Source: Rhizobiaceae bacterium CPCC 101076
GTDB taxonomy: Bacteria > Pseudomonadota > Alphaproteobacteria > Rhizobiales > Methylopilaceae
NCBI GenBank assembly: GCA_003347645.1
Contig: QDFX01000003.1
Coordinates: forward strand, 1 to 64,000
DNA length: 64,000 nucleotides
Reading direction: 5' to 3'
The notes under the pieces are model-generated. The model was not told the DNA's origin and did not search any database. It saw nothing but the letters and a program-made list of their open reading frames with translations. Below are positions 53,528 through 63,520 of this stretch, piece after piece (positions within the stretch are counted from its first letter, which is position 1; each line of letters opens with the position of its first letter). The position numbers were made by a program, and so were the translations under genes.

Positions 53528-53974
53528 ATGGCCACCCCTCCGACTACCGAATCCGAACGCGCGGAAGCGGCCGAAGCAGACACGGCTCCCGCACGCCGCG
53601 GCCGCCGGCGTTCCGGCGGATCGCGACCACCATCGACACCGCGCCGTACCAGCCGTACCGCGACGCGGCGTGCCGCCGTTTCGCGCAGCGTGGATGCGAC
53701 GATCACCGACATTACTGAACTGCAGGAAGATCTCGCCCGGCTGAGCCGCAATGTGGCCGCCCTGATCCAGTCGCAGGCGGTCTCTGCGCGCGACAAGGTG
53801 ACCGACACCGCGAGCGAGCTCTACGAGACGGGTGTGGACTACGCCGAAACGGCGGAGCGTCAGGTCAAGGGCTATGCCGATGAACTGAGCCGGCAGGTCG
53901 AGAAGAACCCGCTCGGCGCGATCGGCATCGCGTTCGGCATCGGATACGTCATCGGCCTGCTGAGGCGTCGTTGA
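53528..53974 (+). CDS. DUF883/ElaB-YqjD-like membrane-anchored protein
   Basis: A 148-residue protein from ATG 53528, with CAGGAG upstream. The first 60 residues are basic and disordered (RRGRRRSGGSRPPSTPRRTS). A long amphipathic helix follows (ITELQEDLARLSRNVAALIQ, then SARDKVTDTASELYETGVDY), and a short hydrophobic C-terminal anchor ends it (NPLGAIGIAFGIGYVIGLLR). This matches DUF883 proteins, some of which bind ribosomes or DNA at the inner membrane. The next gene starts inside its stop (TGATG). Confidence 0.85.
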   Translation: MATPPTTESERAEAAEADTAPARRGRRRSGGSRPPSTPRRTSRTATRRAAVSRSVDATITDITELQEDLARLSRNVAALIQSQAVSARDKVTDTASELYETGVDYAETAERQVKGYADELSRQVEKNPLGAIGIAFGIGYVIGLLRRR

Positions 53975-54381
53975 TGCTGCAGACACTGCTAGCGAGCGGC
54001 GCCCTGTTCCAGGGGCTCAAGGCTGAAATGAACTCGCGCGCCCGGCAGCTCGGCTTCATGGTGGCTTGCGCCGTTGTGGCGCTGATCCTCTTCTCGATCG
54101 GGCTGATGGCGCTTGGGGTGGCGGCCTTCATTCTCCTCACTCCGATTGTTGGGGCGGCCGGGGCAGCCGGCATCGTCGGTGGCGGAGCGTTTCTGATCGG
54201 GCTGATGATCCTTCTGATCGGAACCCGCAAGAAGACGGCGCATGCCGCGACGAGCGCCGGACCTGTCAGTGCACCCTCGACCACGCCATTTGCGGGACTG
54301 GCAAACGCCGCCGCGCAAGCGCCCATACCATGGCTTCTGGGGGCGATGATATTGGGCCTGGTTCTCGGCAGGAAACGCTGA
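53974..54381 (+). CDS. YqjE/DUF1469-like membrane protein
   Basis: A 135-residue protein from ATG 53974, overlapping the upstream stop by one base. Hydrophobic segments are LGFMVACAVVALILFSIGLM, AAFILLTPIVGAAGAAGIVG with FLIGLMILLIG, and a C-terminal WLLGAMILGLVLGRKR, giving three to four spans. Together with the upstream DUF883 protein it forms the pair seen as YqjD-YqjE in enterobacteria. A phage-holin annotation is sometimes given but is not supported by context here. Confidence 0.8.
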   Translation: MLQTLLASGALFQGLKAEMNSRARQLGFMVACAVVALILFSIGLMALGVAAFILLTPIVGAAGAAGIVGGGAFLIGLMILLIGTRKKTAHAATSAGPVSAPSTTPFAGLANAAAQAPIPWLLGAMILGLVLGRKR

Positions 54382-54633
54382 GCTTTAATCGAGCTCCGCT
54401 TTGGCGTGGTTAGAAGAGAGTAAATCCAGAAATCGCTATTGCTCCGTATTGTCAGCTAAATTATCTGGTGATGCACGGTGGTGCTTGCCTTACGATTCGT
54501 AAAATTTACATTCGATTTGAACTTTATTCATATGCAATTAAGGTAGTATTTTAGGTGATTATTCGGATGGTCGAGGCAGCCTAAGCGTTAGAACAACTGC
54601 TCCAGTGAGCAGAACAGCTGACGGGGACTGACA
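54382..54633. other. AT-rich gene-free stretch
   Basis: The middle (54480-54560) is strongly richer in A and T than its surroundings and carries several TTGAAC- and TAGTAT-like hexamers but no pair at canonical spacing that I can defend. It should contain the promoter of the Sel1 gene at 54634. No ORF, tRNA or strong hairpin is visible. Confidence 0.45.
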
Positions 54634-54903
54634 GTGACTTATTCTGAAATCCGCTCGCTCGAAGCTGCTGCTCTGAATGGCACGGCCAATGCAGGTGAAA
54701 TCTTCGTTCAGCTCGGCTTGGCCTATGCCACCGGCCGCGCCGTGCCCGCCGACCGTGTTGCCGCGCACAAATGGTTCAATCTTGCCGCCGTGAAGGGCAA
54801 TCGCGATGCGGTCCGGCTTCGTCGTGAACTTGCCGACGAAATGACCGAGGCCGCTATCGCGGAAGCACAGCGCGCCGCCCGCCAGTGGATCAGCGTCCAC
54901 TGA
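54634..54903 (+). CDS. small Sel1-repeat-like protein
   Basis: An 89-residue protein with one Sel1/TPR-like repeat in EIFVQLGLAYATGRAVPADR, then VAAHKWFNLAAVKGNRDAVR, followed by a helix of acidic and Ala-rich residues (RRELADEMTEAAIAEAQRA). Short proteins with this exact layout are frequent in Hyphomicrobiales. They are expected to be soluble adaptor-type proteins, although the partner is unknown. ATG or GTG starts near 54634 are supported by GGGGAC upstream. A terminator follows the stop. Confidence 0.82.
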   Translation: MTYSEIRSLEAAALNGTANAGEIFVQLGLAYATGRAVPADRVAAHKWFNLAAVKGNRDAVRLRRELADEMTEAAIAEAQRAARQWISVH

Positions 54904-54907
54904 CAAA

Positions 54908-54929
54908 AGCCCCGCCGAAGGGCGGGGCT
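54908..54929. terminator. terminator shared by convergent small genes
   Basis: AGCCCCGCC at 54908-54916 pairs exactly with GGCGGGGCT at 54921-54929 around GAAG. On the minus strand TTTT follows. It lies just after the Sel1 gene and just downstream of the minus-strand gene that ends at 54937. Confidence 0.8.
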
Positions 54930-54936
54930 CGTTGGG

Positions 54937-55146
54937 TTATTGCTGAGGCGTTGGCGCAGGCTGGTTGCCTGTCGGATTCGCCGGGGCGCCACCCGGTGCT
55001 GCGGGCTGGGTCAGCGCCGGAGCATTGGGGTTGGCGTCGGTTAGAGTCATCTGGCCGTCGTTCTTGGTCGCGTCCCAAATGAAGTAGACGCCGATCAGCA
55101 GGACGAAGGCGATAAGCGCCAAGATTCCCTGACTTTTATTGCTCAT
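54937..55146 (-). CDS. small membrane protein with a Pro/Gln/Ala-rich tail
   Basis: A 69-residue protein from ATG 55146, with AAAGGAGGACC upstream, a very strong ribosome site. One transmembrane segment ([20 protein letters not shown]) is followed by an extended tail of Pro, Ala, Asn, Gln and Thr ([18 protein letters not shown]). The tail would lie in the periplasm if the N-terminus is inside. No family is recognised. It diverges from proS. Confidence 0.75.
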   Translation of the reverse strand: MSNKSQGILALIAFVLLIGVYFIWDATKNDGQMTLTDANPNAPALTQPAAPGGAPANPTGNQPAPTPQQ

Positions 55147-55322
55147 CACGGTCCTCCTTTAGACCTTTGGGTAACGTGGAAGGGCGCGACCTGGTTGCAT
55201 GTTTCGGCTTCTTCGCCGCCGTAGAGTGGTGGACGCGACCGCAGAGCACTTGTCTTTTACAGCCTCATAGGATTTCGTCCGGCCTTCGCCGCCCCGCGCC
55301 ATCGGCGCACGACGGAGCCCGT

Positions 55323-56645
55323 ATGCGTCTTTCCCGATATTTCCTGCCCATCCTCCGCGAGACTCCCAAGGAAGCGGAGATCGTCTCGCATCGCCTGATG
55401 CTGCGCGCCGGAATGCTGCGCCAGGAATCGGCCGGCATCTACGCCTGGCTGCCGCTCGGAAAGCGCGTTCTCGACAAGGTTTGCGCCATCGTGCGCGAAG
55501 AGCAGAACCGGGCAGGGGCGATCGAACTGCTGATGCCGACGATCCAGGGTGCTGATCTCTGGCGCGAATCGGGCCGCTACGACGACTATGGCAAGGAGAT
55601 GCTGCGGATTCGGGATCGCCACGAACGCGACATGCTGTTCGGACCGACGAACGAGGAGATGGTGACGGAGATATTCCGCGCCTATGTCCGGTCGTATCGC
55701 GACCTGCCGCTCAATCTCTACCACATCCAGTGGAAGTTCCGGGACGAGGTCCGGCCGCGCTTCGGCGTGATGCGCTCGCGCGAATTCCTGATGAAGGACG
55801 CCTATTCCTTCGATCTCGACGCCGACAGCGCGCGGCATGCCTATAACCGCATGTTCGTGGCCTATCTCCGCACGTTCGAACGGATGGGATTGCGGGCGAT
55901 CCCGATGGTGGCCGATACCGGCCCGATCGGCGGCAAGCTCAGCCACGAGTTCATTATTCTCGCTTCGACCGGCGAGAGCGAAGTGTTTTGCCACCAGGAT
56001 TTCTTGACGAAGCCTATCCCGGACGAGGACGTCGATTTCGAGGACCGCGCCGGCCTGCAATCACTAGTCGACGACTGGACCAGTTCCTACGCGGCAACGT
56101 CGGAAATGCACGACGAGGCGGCGTTCGGCGCGATCCCGGCCGAGCAGCAGCTTTCGGCGCGCGGCATCGAGGTAGGCCACATCTTCTATTTCGGCACGAA
56201 ATACTCGGCACCGATGCGCGCCAATGTCACCGGTCCGGACGGACAAGACGCTCCAGTGCACATGGGTTCCTATGGAATCGGCCCAAGCCGCCTTGTGGCG
56301 GCGATCATCGAGGCTGGTCACGACGACAACGGAATCGTGTGGCCGGATGCCGTCGCGCCGTTCTCGGTCGGCCTCGCCAATCTGAAGGCCGGTGACTCAG
56401 CGGTCGATACGGCCTGCGAGGACCTGTACGCCAAGCTCAACGCTGCTGGTAAAGACGTGCTCTACGACGACACCGACGAGCGGCCGGGCTCGAAGTTCGC
56501 GACGATGGATCTGATCGGCCTGCCGTGGCAACTCGTAGTCGGCCCGAAAGGCCTCGCTTCCGGCACGGTCGAGCTGAAGCGCCGCGCGACCGGTGAGCGC
56601 GAGACTCTGTCTGCCGAGTCCGCCCTGGCGCGGCTGACGCAATGA
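55323..56645 (+). CDS. proS: prolyl-tRNA synthetase (alphaproteobacterial short type)
   Basis: A 440-residue class II synthetase, from ATG 55323; earlier in-frame starts give a non-conserved leader. Motif 2 is around [20 protein letters not shown] with [14 protein letters not shown], and motif 3 reads [40 protein letters not shown] lies between. It lacks the about 180-residue editing insertion of E. coli ProS, as is usual in Alphaproteobacteria. Its stop overlaps the start of lolC/E by ATGA. Confidence 0.97.
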   Translation: MRLSRYFLPILRETPKEAEIVSHRLMLRAGMLRQESAGIYAWLPLGKRVLDKVCAIVREEQNRAGAIELLMPTIQGADLWRESGRYDDYGKEMLRIRDRHERDMLFGPTNEEMVTEIFRAYVRSYRDLPLNLYHIQWKFRDEVRPRFGVMRSREFLMKDAYSFDLDADSARHAYNRMFVAYLRTFERMGLRAIPMVADTGPIGGKLSHEFIILASTGESEVFCHQDFLTKPIPDEDVDFEDRAGLQSLVDDWTSSYAATSEMHDEAAFGAIPAEQQLSARGIEVGHIFYFGTKYSAPMRANVTGPDGQDAPVHMGSYGIGPSRLVAAIIEAGHDDNGIVWPDAVAPFSVGLANLKAGDSAVDTACEDLYAKLNAAGKDVLYDDTDERPGSKFATMDLIGLPWQLVVGPKGLASGTVELKRRATGERETLSAESALARLTQ

Positions 56646-57943
56646 TCGCAAAAAGCCCGACTTCCGACGGGAATGCGTCGAGGGGGCGGGGAACCGCCCC
56701 GTTCTCGCCGTTCGAATGGATGATCGCGGGGCGCTATTTGAGGGCGCGCCGGCGCGAGGGGTTCATCTCGGTCTCGGCCACGTTCTCATTTCTCGGCGTG
56801 ATGCTGGGCGTTGCCGTGCTCATCATCGTCATGGCAGTGATGAACGGCTTCCGGCAGGAGCTTCTCGGCAAGATTCTCGGCGTCAACGGTCACGTCATCG
56901 TCCAGCCGATCGGATCGGACCTGACCGATTTCGATGTGGTCGCCCAGCGGATTTCCAAAGTGCCGGGCGTCCGACTCGCCGCGCCTCTCGTCGAGGGGCA
57001 GGCGCTCGCCTCATCGGCCTCGAATGCCGGTGGCGTGCTGGTTCGCGGCATGCGCGAGGCCGACATCAAGGTCTCGGGTCTCGTCGGCAAGAACATCCAG
57101 GAAGGCACGCTCGAAGGTTTCGACACCAATCTCGGCGTCGTCATCGGCCGTCGCCTGGCCGAGCAATTGGGCCTTCGCGTCGGCGATATCCTGACGCTGG
57201 TATCGCCACGCGGCGCGGTGACCCCGATGGGCACTACGCCGCGCATCAAAGGCTATCCTGTCCGGGCGATCTACGAAGTCGGCATGTCGGAATACGACGC
57301 CGTTTATGTCTTCCTGCCGCTTGCCGAGGCCCAAGCCTATTTCAACCGGCGCGGCGACGTCAGCGCGATCGAGGTCTTCGTCGACGACCCTGACAAGACC
57401 GAGCAGATGCGCCAGCCGATCCAGAACGCGGCCCAGCGGGAAGTGCTGCTGGTCGACTGGCGGCAGCGCAACGTGACCTTCTTCTCGGCTCTCGAGGTCG
57501 AGCGTAACGTGATGTTCCTGATCCTGACCCTGATCGTCCTGGTCGCCGATCTCAACATCATCTCCAGCCTGATCATGCTGGTGAAGGAGAAGGGCCAGGC
57601 AATCGCCATTCTCCGGACGATGGGCGCGACGCGCGGAACGGTGATGCGCATCTTCGTCATCACCGGCGCCTCGATCGGCTTCATCGGCACGATCGTCGGA
57701 GTGATCCTCGGCCTGCTGATCTGCCATTACATCGAGCCGATCCGCCAGTTCATCTCCTGGATCACCTCGACCGAGCTGTTCTCGCCGGAACTCTATTTCC
57801 TCAGCAAACTGCCGGCGGACGTGGATATAGGCGAGACGATCTCCGTGGTCCTGATGGCGCTGGCGCTTTCGCTTATCGCCACCCTTTATCCGGCATGGCG
57901 GGCCTCGAGGCTCGATCCGGTCGAAGCGCTTCGGTACGAGTGA
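56642..57943 (+). CDS. lipoprotein-releasing ABC transporter permease (LolC/LolE)
   Basis: A 433-residue inner-membrane protein with four transmembrane segments: one near the start ([20 protein letters not shown]) and three near the end ([40 protein letters not shown] and [20 protein letters not shown]). A large periplasmic domain lies between. It begins [20 protein letters not shown], the usual LolC/E start. It releases lipoproteins for transport to the outer membrane. Only one such gene is present beside lolD, which suggests a homodimeric LolF-type arrangement. Confidence 0.93.
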   Translation: MIAKSPTSDGNASRGRGTAPFSPFEWMIAGRYLRARRREGFISVSATFSFLGVMLGVAVLIIVMAVMNGFRQELLGKILGVNGHVIVQPIGSDLTDFDVVAQRISKVPGVRLAAPLVEGQALASSASNAGGVLVRGMREADIKVSGLVGKNIQEGTLEGFDTNLGVVIGRRLAEQLGLRVGDILTLVSPRGAVTPMGTTPRIKGYPVRAIYEVGMSEYDAVYVFLPLAEAQAYFNRRGDVSAIEVFVDDPDKTEQMRQPIQNAAQREVLLVDWRQRNVTFFSALEVERNVMFLILTLIVLVADLNIISSLIMLVKEKGQAIAILRTMGATRGTVMRIFVITGASIGFIGTIVGVILGLLICHYIEPIRQFISWITSTELFSPELYFLSKLPADVDIGETISVVLMALALSLIATLYPAWRASRLDPVEALRYE

Positions 57944-57945
57944 CC

Positions 57946-58620
57946 ATGGAAACGCTCCGCCTCGAAGCCATCCACCGCCGCTACAAGCAGGGTCAGGCGA
58001 CGATCGAGATCCTGCGCGGCACAGATTTCTCCCTGTATCCCGGCGAGGCTGTCGCGCTCGTCGCGCCGTCGGGTGCCGGAAAATCGACCTTGCTGCATGT
58101 CGCCGGCCTGCTCGAACGGCCGGACGGCGGCGAAGTGATCATCGGCGGGCGGCCCACCTCGTCACTGTCCGATGCCGAGCGGACCCGTATCCGCCGGCAC
58201 GAAGTCGGCTTCGTCTATCAGTTCCATCATTTGATGGGCGAGTTCTCGGCGATGGAGAACGTCATGCTGCCGCAGCTCGTGGCGGGGCTCGACAAGAAAG
58301 AGGCGCGGAAGCGCGCCGAGGAATTGCTGCAATGGCTAGGCCTTGGCCATCGCGGCACCCATCGCCCGGCGGAGCTCTCGGGCGGCGAGCAGCAACGTGT
58401 TGCGATCGCCCGTGCCGTCGCCAACGCGCCGCGAGTCCTTTTCGCCGACGAACCGACCGGCAATCTCGACGTGGTGACAGCTGAAGCCGTGTTTGAGAGT
58501 CTGTTCAAGCTGATCAAGGCGACCGGTCTCTCCGCGCTCGTCGCCACGCACAATCTCGAACTCGCTGCCCGGATGGACCGGCGCATCACCCTCAGGGACG
58601 GTCTGGCCGTCGAGGTCTAG
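57946..58620 (+). CDS. lolD: lipoprotein-releasing ABC transporter ATPase LolD
   Basis: A 224-residue ATPase from ATG 57946. Walker A is [20 protein letters not shown], the signature [20 protein letters not shown], and Walker [21 protein letters not shown], ending with [40 protein letters not shown] carries the LolD-typical Q-loop. It starts two bases after the permease gene and converges with a small secreted-protein gene; the two stops overlap by four bases. Confidence 0.95.
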   Translation: METLRLEAIHRRYKQGQATIEILRGTDFSLYPGEAVALVAPSGAGKSTLLHVAGLLERPDGGEVIIGGRPTSSLSDAERTRIRRHEVGFVYQFHHLMGEFSAMENVMLPQLVAGLDKKEARKRAEELLQWLGLGHRGTHRPAELSGGEQQRVAIARAVANAPRVLFADEPTGNLDVVTAEAVFESLFKLIKATGLSALVATHNLELAARMDRRITLRDGLAVEV

Positions 58621-58916
58621 CTGCCCTGATCCGGCACATACAGGCAGATGGTGACGTCCCACTTCACCGTGGAGGCAGGGTCGAAGGCCTTGGTGCAGCG
58701 GTGAAATTGCCCGTCCGGCGATCGCCGGACGGACGTGTAGGGGATCACTTCCTTGGTCGCGAGTATTCGCCAGCCATTGTCGCCAGCTTTGACGTCGTCC
58801 TTGGAGATGGGCTTGCAGTCTCGGTCCGAACAGCAGTCGTAATCGTACCAGCTGTGGGCGGCCGCCTGCGACGCACCGAACGCTAACGCACCTACGAGCA
58901 AGGATTGCCTGATCAT
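58617..58916 (-). CDS. small secreted Cys-rich protein, function unknown
   Basis: A 99-residue protein with a signal peptide ([19 protein letters not shown], cleavage near 21). The mature part begins [18 protein letters not shown] and later has [14 protein letters not shown] and [12 protein letters not shown], with five cysteines that can form disulfides. This pattern of SWYDYDCCS at the mature start is familiar from small periplasmic proteins of rhizobia. No activity is known. It shares four bases with the end of lolD. Confidence 0.75.
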   Translation of the reverse strand: MIRQSLLVGALAFGASQAAAHSWYDYDCCSDRDCKPISKDDVKAGDNGWRILATKEVIPYTSVRRSPDGQFHRCTKAFDPASTVKWDVTICLYVPDQGS

Positions 58917-59168
58917 CGGACGGCACTCCCACGGCGAAGCTTTTTTATGCTGCGCTCTTCGTCCGAGTCGCCCTAGCTGAAATTCACGTTCGTACCCGGT
59001 TATTTAGTGTACGACGCGCTCGGGCCAGAGATGGCGCTTGGAGGTGTGAACGCCCAAAGCGGTGGAGCGTTCCAGCCCCCTGGGAGTCTTTCAATTCGCG
59101 GTTGCGATCGACTTGAGCCGCCGCACCCGCATGTCTGGTACACATGCGCGGCGGCAAAGAAGAGGAGC

Positions 59169-59366
59169 CTAATCGTCCATGACGTCGGACGCCTTGATGA
59201 CCGCTACCGCTGCGGCGCCGGTCTTCAGCCCGAGCTCGTCGATGGCCTCGTTGGTGATGGACGAGATGATCTGGCCGTTCCCGATATCGATGCGGACATG
59301 GGACGTCGTCGCCTTCGGTGACCTCGATCACCTTGCGCGTGATCTGGTTCGCGCGCTGATATTTAT
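59169..59366 (-). pseudogene. decayed molbindin (Mop/TOBE-domain) gene
   Basis: A strong GGAGGAGG ribosome site is followed by ATA (59366-59364) where an ATG is expected, then N-I-S-A-R. One base is missing before AACCAG, and the next frame reads NQITRKVIEVTEGDD. A further shift restores the first frame: HVRIDIGNGQIISSITNEAI, then DELGLKTGAAAVAVIKASDV and a TAG stop at 59171-59169. The first frame alone has an early TGA. The family binds molybdate. All parts are recognisable but the reading frame is broken. Confidence 0.7.
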
Positions 59367-59486
59367 TGTGTCCTCCTCCGAAATCCTCGTTCGCTATAGC
59401 CCATCGGGCATACCAGCGAGAAAGGCGCTTGACTCTTCTTGGCAGAAAGAACAAAACAAGAACACAGTGGAAAACAGGAGGCGGTC

Positions 59487-59597
59487 ATGGCTTTGGGCAC
59501 CCTCAATCGCATTCTTTCCGATGTTGCGGAATTCGGCGCGGTCGCGGCTTTCGTCGCGATGGTCCTGATCTGGGCGGACGCGCTGCCCATCTTGTGA
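59487..59597 (+). CDS. 36-residue membrane peptide upstream of dnaE
   Basis: ATG 59487 is preceded by CAGGAGG. The product starts ALGTLNRILSDVAEFGAVAA and continues with a short hydrophobic span (AFVAMVLIWADALPIL). It may be a real small inner-membrane peptide. The stop lies 21 bases before the dnaE start, so it could be translated from the same mRNA. Function unknown; it is below the size that default callers accept. Confidence 0.5.
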   Translation: MALGTLNRILSDVAEFGAVAAFVAMVLIWADALPIL

Positions 59598-59618
59598 GTT
59601 TTGAAGGAGCGAGTGGCG

Positions 59619-62600
59619 ATGGCGGATGTCGGTTTTGTCCATCTGCATGTCCATTCGGCCTTCTCACTCCTTGAAGGCGCGCTGACCGTCAAGAAGCTCG
59701 CGGAGCTGACCAAGGCCGACAAGATGCCGGCCGTCGCGCTGACCGATACGTCGAACCTGTTCGGAGCGCTGGAGTTCTCCGAAAAGTTTGCCGGTGAGGG
59801 CATTCAGCCGATTGTCGGCGCGACGATCGCGGTTGATTTCGGCGACCGTGAAGCCGCCCCCGGGGCACGGCTTGGGGCGGAGGAAAAGCCGAGACTCGTT
59901 CTCCTCGCGCAGTCGGAAGAGGGATACGTCAACCTGCTCGGTCTGACGAGCGCGGGTTTCCTGGAGACCGATCCATCGGAGCCCTTCGTCAGTGTCGCGA
60001 CATTGGCGAAGCGCGCGGCCGGGCTGATCGCGCTGACCGGTGGCCCGGAAGGACCGCTGAACCGGGCGATCGTCGAAGGACGCGAGGATCTTGCAGCATC
60101 CCGGATTGCGACGCTTTCCGGAATTTTCGGTGACCGACTCTATATCGAGCTGCAGCGACACGGCACCGATGCGGAAGCGCTTGCCGAGCCGAAGCTCGTC
60201 GATCTGGCATACGCACACGGCATACCGCTGGTCGCGACCAATGCCTGCTATTTCGCGACGGCCGCTGACCATGAAGCTCATGACGCCCTGCTTGCCATCG
60301 CAGAGAGCCGGATGGTCGCCGATCAGGACCGCAGGCAGGCCACCCCTGAGCATCGGTTCAAGAGCCGGGCGGAAATGGTCGCGCTGTTCGCCGATCTCCC
60401 GGAGGCGACGGAGAACACCGTCGAGATCGCCCGGCGTTGCCGCTACCGGCCGCGCGCGACCAAGCCCATGCTGCCGCGCTTTACCGCCGACGGCGACGAG
60501 GCCGAGGAGCTGAAGAGGCAGGCACGCGAAGGTCTTGCCGAGCGTCTTGCGGTTCACGGCTGTGCGCCGAACCTGACGGAGCAGGACTACGCCAAGAGGC
60601 TCGAATTCGAGCTCAACGTGATCGAGGGAATGAAATTCCCCGGCTACTTCCTGATCGTCTCGGACTTCATCAAATGGGCCAAGGCGCACGATATCCCGGT
60701 CGGGCCGGGTCGTGGTTCGGGCGCGGGCTCGCTCGTTGCCTGGGCGCTGACGATCACCGATCTCGATCCCATCCGCTTCGGCCTTCTGTTCGAACGCTTC
60801 CTCAATCCCGAACGCGTCTCGATGCCGGATTTCGACATCGACTTCTGCCAGGAGCGGCGCGAGGAGGTCATCCGCTACGTCCAGGAGAAATACGGCCACG
60901 ACCGGGTCGCGCAGATCATCACCTTTGGCACGCTGCAGGCGCGCGGCGTGATGCGCGACGTCGGCCGCGTGCTGGAAATGCCCTATGGGCAGGTCGACAA
61001 GCTGTGCAAGCTGGTGCCGCAGAACCCGGCCAATCCGGTGACGCTCGCGCAGGCGATCAAGGACGAGCCTCGTTTCGAGGTGGCACGCGAGGAGGATCCG
61101 CGCGTCGGCCGCATGCTCGACATCGCGCTGAAGCTCGAAGGCCTTTATCGCCATGCCTCGACGCATGCAGCGGGCATCGTGATCGGCATCAAGCCGCTGG
61201 CGGAGTTCACGCCGCTCTACCGAGACCCGCGTTCGGACATGCCGGTCACCCAGTTCAACATGAAGTGGGTCGAGCAGGCGGGCCTCGTGAAGTTCGACTT
61301 CCTCGGCCTCAAGACGCTGACGACCCTCACGAAGACCGTTCAGCACCTGAAGGCTCGTGACATCGACCTCGACCTGTCACGCATCCCGCTCGACAACAAA
61401 GATGCATACGAGATGATGGGACGCGGCGAGACGGTCGGCGTGTTCCAGGTGGAAAGCGCAGGCATGCGGCGCGCGCTGATCGACATGCGGCCGGACCGGT
61501 TCGAGGACATCGTCGCGCTCGTCGCGCTCTATCGTCCGGGCCCTATGGCGAACATTCCGACCTATTGCGCCAGAAAGCATGGCCGCGAGAAGCCGGAATA
61601 TCCGCACCCCAAGATCGAGGCGGTGCTGGCCGAGACCTTCGGCGTCATCATCTACCAGGAACAGGTGATGCAGATCGCGCAGATCCTGGCCGGCTACTCG
61701 CTGGGCCAGGCGGACCTTCTGCGTCGCGCGATGGGTAAGAAGATCCGAGCCGAGATGGAGCAGCAGCGCGGCCTGTTCGTCGCCGGCTCGACCGAGCGCG
61801 AGGTCAAGAAGTCGGACGCCGACGCGATCTTCGATCTGCTCGCCAAATTCGCCGACTACGGATTCAACAAGAGTCACGCGGCGGCCTATGCGCTCGTCGC
61901 CTACCAGACGGCCTATCTCAAGGCGAACTACCCGGTCGAGTTCATGGCGGCGTCGATGACCATGGATATGGGCTCGACCGACAAGCTGGCCGAATTCCGG
62001 ACCGAGGCGCAGCGGCTCGGCATTAAGGTCGAGCCGCCATCGGTCAACACGTCAGAGGTCGAGTTCGGCGTGCATCAGGGCGCGATCCGCTATGCGCTTG
62101 CTGCCGTGAAGGGCGTCGGTTCGCAGGCCGCGGCCGCGATTGTCGCTGCGCGCGGCGACACACCATTCGGGGATCTCGGTGATTTCGCCCGGAGGCTCGA
62201 TCCGAAGGCGGTCAACAAACGGACGCTCGAAAGCCTGGTGCAGGCGGGGGCCTTCGACTGCCTCGAGAGGAACCGCGCGGCCGTGCTCGCGGCGCTCGAG
62301 GAGATCGTCGCGATCGCGGGTCGGACGCAGGGCGAGAAGCAATCGGGTCAGGGCGGTCTTTTCGGTGGCGTCGAGCCGGAAGCGATCCGTATCCCCAAAG
62401 TCGATGCCTGGCTCCCGGGCGACAGGCTGACCCGGGAATACGAGGCAATCGGGTTCTTCCTGACAGGCCACCCGCTCGACGCCTATTCAGGCCTGCTCTC
62501 GCGAATGAAACTCCAGCGCTGGTCGGACTTCGTCGCCTCTGTGCGCCAGGGTGCGACCGCCGGTCGACTCGCGGCGACGGTACTGTCGCGGCAGGAGAAG

Positions 62601-63029
62601 CGTACGAAGTCTGGCAACCGGATGGGCATCATCAAGCTGTCGGACCCGACCGGCCATTACGAGGCGATCATGTTCTCGGAGGCGCTGGCGCAGTATCGCG
62701 ACATGCTGGAGCCGAACCAGTCGATCGTCGTCACGCTTCAGGCCTCAATGGAAGGCGAGGAGGTGAGGGCGCGGATCACTGGCGTCCAGCCGTTGGAGGA
62801 TGCCGCCTCCAATCTCTCGCGCTCCCTTCAGGTCTTCCTGCGCGATTCCAAACCTGCGGATCTCGTCGCCAGCCGCCTGCAGAAAGGCGGCGAGAGTGAA
62901 GTCAGCTTCGTGATGCTGGTCGATGGCGGCACCGAGGTTGAGATCAAGTTGCCGGGTAAATATCGGGTCTCGCCGCCGGTTGCGGCAGCGATCAAGGCTG
63001 TGCCGGGCGTGATGGACGTCGTCGGCTGA
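59619..63029 (+). CDS. dnaE: DNA polymerase III subunit alpha
   Basis: An 1136-residue replicative polymerase. ATG 59619 is chosen; a TTG at 59601 adds six codons. The PHP domain opens FVHLHVHSAFSLLEGALTVK. The palm holds GPGRGSGAGSLVAWALTITD, NPERVSMPDFDIDFCQERRE with catalytic Asp residues, and FNKSHAAAYALVAYQTAYLK in the thumb/finger region. The helix-hairpin-helix is near YALAAVKGVGSQAAAAI, and the C-terminal OB fold is near AGRLAATVLSRQEKRTKSG. Some N-terminal PHP metal ligands are kept. Length is normal. Confidence 0.97.
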   Translation: MADVGFVHLHVHSAFSLLEGALTVKKLAELTKADKMPAVALTDTSNLFGALEFSEKFAGEGIQPIVGATIAVDFGDREAAPGARLGAEEKPRLVLLAQSEEGYVNLLGLTSAGFLETDPSEPFVSVATLAKRAAGLIALTGGPEGPLNRAIVEGREDLAASRIATLSGIFGDRLYIELQRHGTDAEALAEPKLVDLAYAHGIPLVATNACYFATAADHEAHDALLAIAESRMVADQDRRQATPEHRFKSRAEMVALFADLPEATENTVEIARRCRYRPRATKPMLPRFTADGDEAEELKRQAREGLAERLAVHGCAPNLTEQDYAKRLEFELNVIEGMKFPGYFLIVSDFIKWAKAHDIPVGPGRGSGAGSLVAWALTITDLDPIRFGLLFERFLNPERVSMPDFDIDFCQERREEVIRYVQEKYGHDRVAQIITFGTLQARGVMRDVGRVLEMPYGQVDKLCKLVPQNPANPVTLAQAIKDEPRFEVAREEDPRVGRMLDIALKLEGLYRHASTHAAGIVIGIKPLAEFTPLYRDPRSDMPVTQFNMKWVEQAGLVKFDFLGLKTLTTLTKTVQHLKARDIDLDLSRIPLDNKDAYEMMGRGETVGVFQVESAGMRRALIDMRPDRFEDIVALVALYRPGPMANIPTYCARKHGREKPEYPHPKIEAVLAETFGVIIYQEQVMQIAQILAGYSLGQADLLRRAMGKKIRAEMEQQRGLFVAGSTEREVKKSDADAIFDLLAKFADYGFNKSHAAAYALVAYQTAYLKANYPVEFMAASMTMDMGSTDKLAEFRTEAQRLGIKVEPPSVNTSEVEFGVHQGAIRYALAAVKGVGSQAAAAIVAARGDTPFGDLGDFARRLDPKAVNKRTLESLVQAGAFDCLERNRAAVLAALEEIVAIAGRTQGEKQSGQGGLFGGVEPEAIRIPKVDAWLPGDRLTREYEAIGFFLTGHPLDAYSGLLSRMKLQRWSDFVASVRQGATAGRLAATVLSRQEKRTKSGNRMGIIKLSDPTGHYEAIMFSEALAQYRDMLEPNQSIVVTLQASMEGEEVRARITGVQPLEDAASNLSRSLQVFLRDSKPADLVASRLQKGGESEVSFVMLVDGGTEVEIKLPGKYRVSPPVAAAIKAVPGVMDVVG

Positions 63030-63036
63030 TCTCCCG

Positions 63037-63408
63037 CTATTCCTCGGTGATCTCGACGCGATCCGGGTAGAAGGCGAGGTGGCTTTCAATCGGCGCGACG
63101 GCCTCGTACGGCTTTTCGTATGTCCAGACGGCATTGGCGGCGCCCGCTCCCAGCAGAGGGACGCTGAAATAGGATGCATCGCCCTTATACGGGCAATAGG
63201 TCGCGTGAGCGGTGCGTTCGAGGAGAGTCATGTTTACATCCTTGCGAGGAATGTAGTGGACAGGGGGATAACTCGCTTCCCGAAGGACGAGCGTGGCACG
63301 GCTGTCGGCTATGATTCTGCCGTCGGACTTCACGATGACTCGGCCCTTGTACGGCTCGATGGTTATCGGGTGATCTGCGCTCGGGATTCGGATTTCCTTG
63401 ACGGCCAT
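63037..63408 (-). CDS. DUF427-domain protein
   Basis: A 123-residue protein with the DUF427 pattern: [20 protein letters not shown], then [34 protein letters not shown] and [12 protein letters not shown] at the end. The CPYKG motif with its Tyr and the HYIPR segment are typical. No biochemical role is established. It converges with dnaE, whose stop lies seven bases away, and diverges from rpsB. Confidence 0.88.
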   Translation of the reverse strand: MAVKEIRIPSADHPITIEPYKGRVIVKSDGRIIADSRATLVLREASYPPVHYIPRKDVNMTLLERTAHATYCPYKGDASYFSVPLLGAGAANAVWTYEKPYEAVAPIESHLAFYPDRVEITEE

Positions 63409-63520
63409 CGTGGCCTCCGCGATTTGTTGGTCGCCATCAGATCGTGACGGTCTTCGGGCTTCGCCAGCACCGGAGGTTGAAAACGTCGTTTACGGCAGGA
63501 ACAAATGCGGTCTTTCCGCC

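Noticed and set aside
53974-54381. Phage holin
   Set aside because: Its partner is a DUF883 protein in a core-gene setting, which fits a YqjD-YqjE pair better than a lysis gene.
54937-55146. Entericidin-like toxin peptide
   Set aside because: It lacks a lipobox and is longer than that family; the tail is Pro/Gln-rich.
59664-61346. Minus-strand reading frame of 560 codons opposite dnaE
   Set aside because: It mirrors the codon structure of dnaE and has no start region or motif of its own.
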